The notes beneath the pieces are model-generated. The model saw only the letters and a list, made by a program, of their open reading frames with translations. It made no database searches and was not told where the DNA came from. Shown here piece by piece: positions 4,775 through 7,573 of a stretch of DNA of 7,573 bases; position 1 is the first letter of the stretch; each line of letters starts with the position of its first letter. The stretch spans positions 1 to 7,573 of the forward strand of contig DRJJ01000319.1 in the NCBI GenBank assembly GCA_011052255.1, in the 5' to 3' direction. Source of the stretch: Gammaproteobacteria bacterium (GTDB lineage: Bacteria > Pseudomonadota > Gammaproteobacteria > DRJJ01). The position numbers and the translations under genes are program-made.

Positions 4775-5704
4775 TTGACCGGACTCCTGTTGAAGTTGAT
4801 GGGCTGGCCTCCGTTTTCAATGCTGGCATCACTGTTTTTGCATGCCGGCGTCGTGGCGCTGTTGTTGTTCAGTCTTTCGCAGGATCCTGCGCCACTGAAA
4901 ACGCCCGATACCGATGTGATAAAGGCAGTGGTAGTTGATGATGGCAAGGTAAAGGCCGAGCTGGAACGCATTAAAAAGGCTGAACGACGCAAGCAGCTGA
5001 AACAGAAAAAGGCGAAAAAAGAACTACAGCGCATCCAGCAACAGAAAAAACGCGAGAAGAAAAAACTTGCAGAACTGAAACGCAAGCGATTGAAAGAGAA
5101 ACAGCGGCTGAAGGACGATAAGAAGGCTGCCAGTAAAAAGCGTGAAGCGATAAAAAAGGCGCAGGCAAAAGAGACAAAACGCCTTGCGACGCTGAAGAAA
5201 AAGCGCAAGGAAGAGACAAAACGACTGGAGAAACAGCGTAAGACAGAGGCAAAACGTTTAGAGAAACAGCGTGCCAAACGTAAACTGGAACAGGAAAAGA
5301 AGCGCAAGGCCGAAGCCGATGCCAAACGCAAGGCACAAAAAGCCAAAGAGGAAAAGGCGCGGCGAGCAGCGCTGCGCAAGCAGATGGAAGCCGAGGAAAG
5401 TGCCGAACGACAGCGCGACCTGGCACGCAAGAGCACCACATACATTGCTGCGATTCGCAACGATGTGCAGCGTAACTGGCGGCGCCCACCTGGGATAAAG
5501 ACAGGTGCAAGTTGCAAGGTTTATGTTACGCAGGCTACAGGGGGAACCGTCCTGTCAGTACGTGTGAGTAGTTGCACGGGTGGTAATACTGCGTTTAGCA
5601 AGTCGGTTGAAAAAGCGGTGTATAAGGCAGACCCGTTACCCAGGGCGCCTGATCCATCACTGTTCGACCGGGAATTAGTATTTGATTTTACTGTGAAGGA
5701 ATGA
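4775..5704 (+). CDS. tolA: Tol-Pal system protein TolA
   Basis: TolA links the inner-membrane TolQR motor to TolB and Pal across the periplasm. The 309-residue product shows the three classic domains. Domain I is a single membrane helix at about 14-34, with S19 and H23 in the SxxxH spacing that contacts TolQR. Domain II, about 57-218, is an extremely Lys/Arg/Glu/Gln-rich long helix (for example KRLEKQRKTEAKRLEKQRAK at 149-168). Domain III, about 220-309, is the globular C-terminal domain: TTYIAAIRNDVQRNWRRPPG (221-240), two cysteines (C247, C267) that may form a disulphide, and the end DRELVFDFTVKE. It is shorter than E. coli TolA (about 421), mainly through a shorter domain II, which varies widely in length across the family. 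TTG 4775 is chosen by its ribosome-binding site; ATG 4799 would shorten the N-terminus by 8 residues. The stop lies at the tolB start. Confidence 0.95.
   Translation: MTGLLLKLMGWPPFSMLASLFLHAGVVALLLFSLSQDPAPLKTPDTDVIKAVVVDDGKVKAELERIKKAERRKQLKQKKAKKELQRIQQQKKREKKKLAELKRKRLKEKQRLKDDKKAASKKREAIKKAQAKETKRLATLKKKRKEETKRLEKQRKTEAKRLEKQRAKRKLEQEKKRKAEADAKRKAQKAKEEKARRAALRKQMEAEESAERQRDLARKSTTYIAAIRNDVQRNWRRPPGIKTGASCKVYVTQATGGTVLSVRVSSCTGGNTAFSKSVEKAVYKADPLPRAPDPSLFDRELVFDFTVKE
5217..5272 (+). repeat. 33-nt (11-residue) periodic repeat in the tolA helix domain
   Basis: Two copies of a 23-nt segment, at 5217-5239 and 5250-5272, share CAAAACG and GAGAAACAGCGT and encode KRLEKQR at residues 149-155 and 160-166. 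A related start, GACAAAACG, occurs at 5173-5181. The 11-residue spacing fits a hendecad-like long helix. The repeat probably reflects slippage or duplication within a low-complexity domain, as is usual for TolA domain II. Confidence 0.55.
5696..5700 (+). promoter_or_regulatory. Ribosome-binding site deciding the tolB start
   Basis: AAGGA lies at the end of tolA. It abuts the ATG at 5701 with no spacing but is six bases from the in-frame ATG at 5707. Optimal spacing therefore favours 5707 as the tolB start. Confidence 0.6.
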
Positions 5705-5706
5705 AG

Positions 5707-7041
5707 ATGGGCAAAGTGATACGTACGCTGGGTTTGTTGACTATAATCTGCTTACCCTGGAGCGCGCAGGCCGTACTGAATATTGAGATTACCGAAGGCG
5801 TGGAAGGTGAAACACCACTGGCCATCGTTCCTTTTGCGTGGGAAGGGAAGGGTAAGCCGCCTGAGAACATTGCTGCAATCATCAGTAATGATCTGGCCCG
5901 TACAGGACTGTTTCGCCTGATAGCAGAAAAAAAATTCCTTGAACACCCGCACCATGGCGGTGAGGTTAACTTCGATAACTGGCGCACGCTGGGAGTGGAA
6001 GATCTGGTAGTGGGCCGCATACGACTGGCTGCCAACGGTCGCTATCTGGTCCAGTTTCAGTTATTCGATATTTATCGCAAATCAGGTGCTGTCGGGCCTG
6101 GTTCAGATGATGCACAGATCAAGCAACTGGCGGGTTATAATCTGCCTGCCAGCAAAAAGGATTTACGCCGTACGGCACACTATATCAGTGACATTATTTT
6201 TGAAAAACTGACCGGGATACGGGGTGCCTTTACCACCAGGATCGCCTACGTGACCGCATCGGGCAGCAAGGATAATAAGCAGTACTCGCTGCAGATAGCT
6301 GACTCGGATGGCCATAATCCGTTTACCGTGCTGAAGTCGCCTGAGCCGATTATGTCCCCGGCCTGGTCTCCTGATGGAAATAAAATAGCCTATGTGTCTT
6401 TCGAAGGGCGTAAGTCCTCCATTTATGTTCAGGATGTTGCCACCGGACAACGCAAGCGCGTGTCATCACATAAGGGAATCAATGGTTCACCTGCCTGGTC
6501 AATCGACAGTAAACGTCTGTCCATAACGCTGTCTACCAACGGTAATTCAGATATTTATATCATGGATGTTGCCAGTGGCCGCAAGACACGAGTGACTCAT
6601 AATACAGCGATTGATACCGAGGCTGTATGGACACCGGATAACCGTTCCCTTATTTTCACCTCAGACCGAAGTGGTCGACCACAGCTCTATCGAATTCCTG
6701 TTAGAGGCGGACGGGCCAAACGTCTGACATTTGAGGGCAATTATAATTCCCGTGCGGCATTTTCGCCTGATGGCAAAACACTGGCGATGGTACACGGCAG
6801 TGGTAGCGGGTTCCAGATTGCAACCATGCAAATGGACTCCGGTGAACTGACCGTACTCACGAATGGGCGGCTGGATGAAAGCCCCACATTTGCCCCGAAT
6901 GGTACGATGATTCTTTATGCCACTTCCTATAAGGGCAAGGGTGTATTGTATGCCATCTCGGTAGATGGCAAGGCACGACAAAGATTATTATTACAGGATG
7001 GCGATGTACGTGAACCGGCCTGGAGCCCGTTCACGCAGTAA
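5707..7041 (+). CDS. tolB: Tol-Pal system periplasmic beta-propeller protein TolB
   Basis: TolB is a soluble periplasmic protein that binds Pal through its propeller and TolA through its N-terminus. With the start at 5707 it has 444 residues (E. coli 430). A Sec signal peptide spans about 1-22: a basic N-region, a core LLTIICLPW, then SAQA with predicted cleavage after A22. The TolA-binding N-terminus (VLNIEITEGVEG) follows. The alpha/beta domain runs to about 170 and includes PLAIVPFAWEG (37-47). The propeller follows, with WD40-like blades marked by SPAWSPDGNKIAYV (217-230), SPAWSIDSKRL (261-271), EAVWTPDNRSLIFTSDRSG (305-323), AFSPDGKTLAMV (351-362), SPTFAPNGTMILYAT (392-406) and EPAWSPF (436-442). 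The ATG at 5701 would overlap the tolA stop by 4 nt and add two residues; ribosome-binding-site spacing favours 5707. The signal core contains a Cys (IIC), but it does not form a lipobox. Confidence 0.96.
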   Translation: MGKVIRTLGLLTIICLPWSAQAVLNIEITEGVEGETPLAIVPFAWEGKGKPPENIAAIISNDLARTGLFRLIAEKKFLEHPHHGGEVNFDNWRTLGVEDLVVGRIRLAANGRYLVQFQLFDIYRKSGAVGPGSDDAQIKQLAGYNLPASKKDLRRTAHYISDIIFEKLTGIRGAFTTRIAYVTASGSKDNKQYSLQIADSDGHNPFTVLKSPEPIMSPAWSPDGNKIAYVSFEGRKSSIYVQDVATGQRKRVSSHKGINGSPAWSIDSKRLSITLSTNGNSDIYIMDVASGRKTRVTHNTAIDTEAVWTPDNRSLIFTSDRSGRPQLYRIPVRGGRAKRLTFEGNYNSRAAFSPDGKTLAMVHGSGSGFQIATMQMDSGELTVLTNGRLDESPTFAPNGTMILYATSYKGKGVLYAISVDGKARQRLLLQDGDVREPAWSPFTQ

Positions 7042-7050
7042 CCTGTATTC

Positions 7051-7060
7051 TGAAATTTCA
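7051..7060. repeat. 10-bp perfect palindrome in the tolB-pal gap
   Basis: TGAAATTTCA is self-complementary and lies 10 nt after the tolB stop. It has no loop, so it cannot act as an RNA hairpin terminator, and a palindrome of this length is common by chance. No convincing promoter for pal is visible in the 49-nt gap, so pal is probably read from the upstream transcript. Confidence 0.4.
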
Positions 7061-7079
7061 AGGAACCGGAAATAGCGTA

Positions 7080-7084
7080 AGGAG
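7080..7084 (+). promoter_or_regulatory. Strong ribosome-binding site of pal
   Basis: AGGAG is a near-perfect Shine-Dalgarno sequence. Two consecutive ATG codons follow, at 7088 (spacing 3) and 7091 (spacing 6), and the spacing favours 7091. The strength fits the high abundance known for Pal relative to the other Tol proteins. Confidence 0.7.
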
Positions 7085-7090
7085 AGAATG

Positions 7091-7573
7091 ATGAGAAACT
7101 GGCCAAAACTTTTTGTAGTAGCTGTGCTGGGTGTGAGCCTGGTCGCCTGTTCTTCAACAGGTGACAAAAAAGAGGAACCGGCGGAGCCGATTGTAGAAGA
7201 CAGGATGATGGACGGCAGTGGCGATGCGTCATCCAGCGCCCTGCCACAGGAAGGTATGTTTCAGGGAGATCCGCTGGACGATCCGGCAGGCGAACTGGTC
7301 AACCGTGTTATCTATTTTGATTATGATCAAAGTGATATATCAGATGAGGCCCGTGCTATTATCACAGCCCATGCAAACTATCTGGCTTCCAGGCCGAATA
7401 TGCGCGTGGTGCTGGAAGGGCATACTGATGAACGTGGCTCGCGCGAATATAATATCGGTTTGGGTGAACGGCGAGCACAAGCGGTGCGACGCCTGATACT
7501 GTTTCAGGGTGTAACCGATGACCAGATAGAAACAGTCAGCTTTGGCGAAGAGCGCCCGGCTGCTGAAGAAAAT
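7091..7573 (+). CDS. pal: Peptidoglycan-associated lipoprotein Pal (3' end outside window)
   Basis: Pal is an outer-membrane lipoprotein that binds peptidoglycan and is released and recruited to division sites by TolA/TolB. The 161 visible residues stay in frame to the window edge. A lipoprotein signal peptide ends in the lipobox LVAC (17-20), with lipidated Cys at C20. S21 at the +2 position is compatible with export to the outer membrane. A Pro/Glu/Asp/Ser-rich linker covers about 25-68. The OmpA C-terminal domain begins at VIYFDYDQSDI (73-83) and includes the peptidoglycan-binding signature LEGHTDERGSREYNIGLGER (108-127) and VSFGEERPA (149-157). E. coli Pal has 173 residues, so probably only 15-25 residues, including the conserved NRR segment, are missing. 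An adjacent upstream ATG at 7088 would add one residue. CpoB (YbgF) would be the expected next gene, beyond this window. Confidence 0.96.
   Translation, partial: MRNWPKLFVVAVLGVSLVACSSTGDKKEEPAEPIVEDRMMDGSGDASSSALPQEGMFQGDPLDDPAGELVNRVIYFDYDQSDISDEARAIITAHANYLASRPNMRVVLEGHTDERGSREYNIGLGERRAQAVRRLILFQGVTDDQIETVSFGEERPAAEEN

Noticed and set aside
4684..5517. 277-codon minus-strand ORF opposite tolA, and the overlapping 179-codon one at 4971-5510
   Set aside because: They are antisense to the Lys/Arg/Glu-rich helix domain. AAG/AAA/GAA/CGC codons read backwards give Ser/Phe/Cys/Arg-rich low-complexity sequence with few stops, and tolA is certain.
5740..5755. Possible lipobox (IIC) in the TolB signal peptide
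   Set aside because: The residue before Cys is Ile rather than Gly, Ala or Ser, and a normal signal peptidase I site (SAQA) follows. TolB is a soluble periplasmic protein.
7218..7496. 92-codon plus-strand ORF within pal
   Set aside because: It is an out-of-frame shadow of pal, whose lipobox and OmpA-like domain lie in the frame starting at 7091.

Overview
The window is a compact, all plus-strand gene block from a Gram-negative bacterium, almost certainly a gammaproteobacterium. Gene order is the tail of an unidentified ORF, then yebC, ruvC, ruvA, ruvB, ybgC, tolQ, tolR, tolA, tolB and the first 161 codons of pal, which runs off the right edge. This order (Holliday-junction genes directly followed by the Tol-Pal envelope operon) is a known gammaproteobacterial arrangement, seen for example in pseudomonads. 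Moderate GC, frequent CTG codons and family-typical protein lengths fit that group. I cannot name a genus.

Left part (about 1-3175): YebC, a translation-related or regulatory protein, is followed by the complete Holliday-junction machinery. RuvA binds the four-way junction, RuvB drives branch migration as an AAA+ motor, and RuvC cuts the junction. The ruvC and ruvA frames overlap by 4 nt. A 64-nt gap with a 15-nt tandem repeat lies between yebC and ruvC, and a 59-nt gap with two small palindromes lies between ruvA and ruvB. No canonical E. coli-type LexA box was found at these genes by eye.

Right part (about 3176-7573): the Tol-Pal system. YbgC is a hotdog-fold acyl-CoA thioesterase. TolQ and TolR form the inner-membrane proton-driven motor, and TolA is the periplasm-spanning helix it energises. 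TolB is the periplasmic beta-propeller, and Pal is the outer-membrane lipoprotein that binds peptidoglycan. Together they constrict and stabilise the outer membrane, especially at division. The genes are tightly packed: ybgC/tolQ overlap by 11 nt, the tolA start touches the tolR stop, and the tolA stop lies at the tolB start. This implies one transcript with translational coupling. tolQ starts with GTG and tolA with TTG, each behind a well-spaced Shine-Dalgarno sequence. For tolB and pal, Shine-Dalgarno spacing favours the second of two nearby in-frame ATGs.

I see no mobile element, CRISPR array, RNA gene or convincing intrinsic terminator, and no undescribed multi-gene system. The items worth a second look are small: a possible coding repeat before ruvC, a 12-codon mini-ORF ending on the ybgC start codon, and a hairpin covering the tolR ribosome-binding site. 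No gene-free stretch exceeds 300 bases; the largest is the roughly 50-150 nt before yebC.
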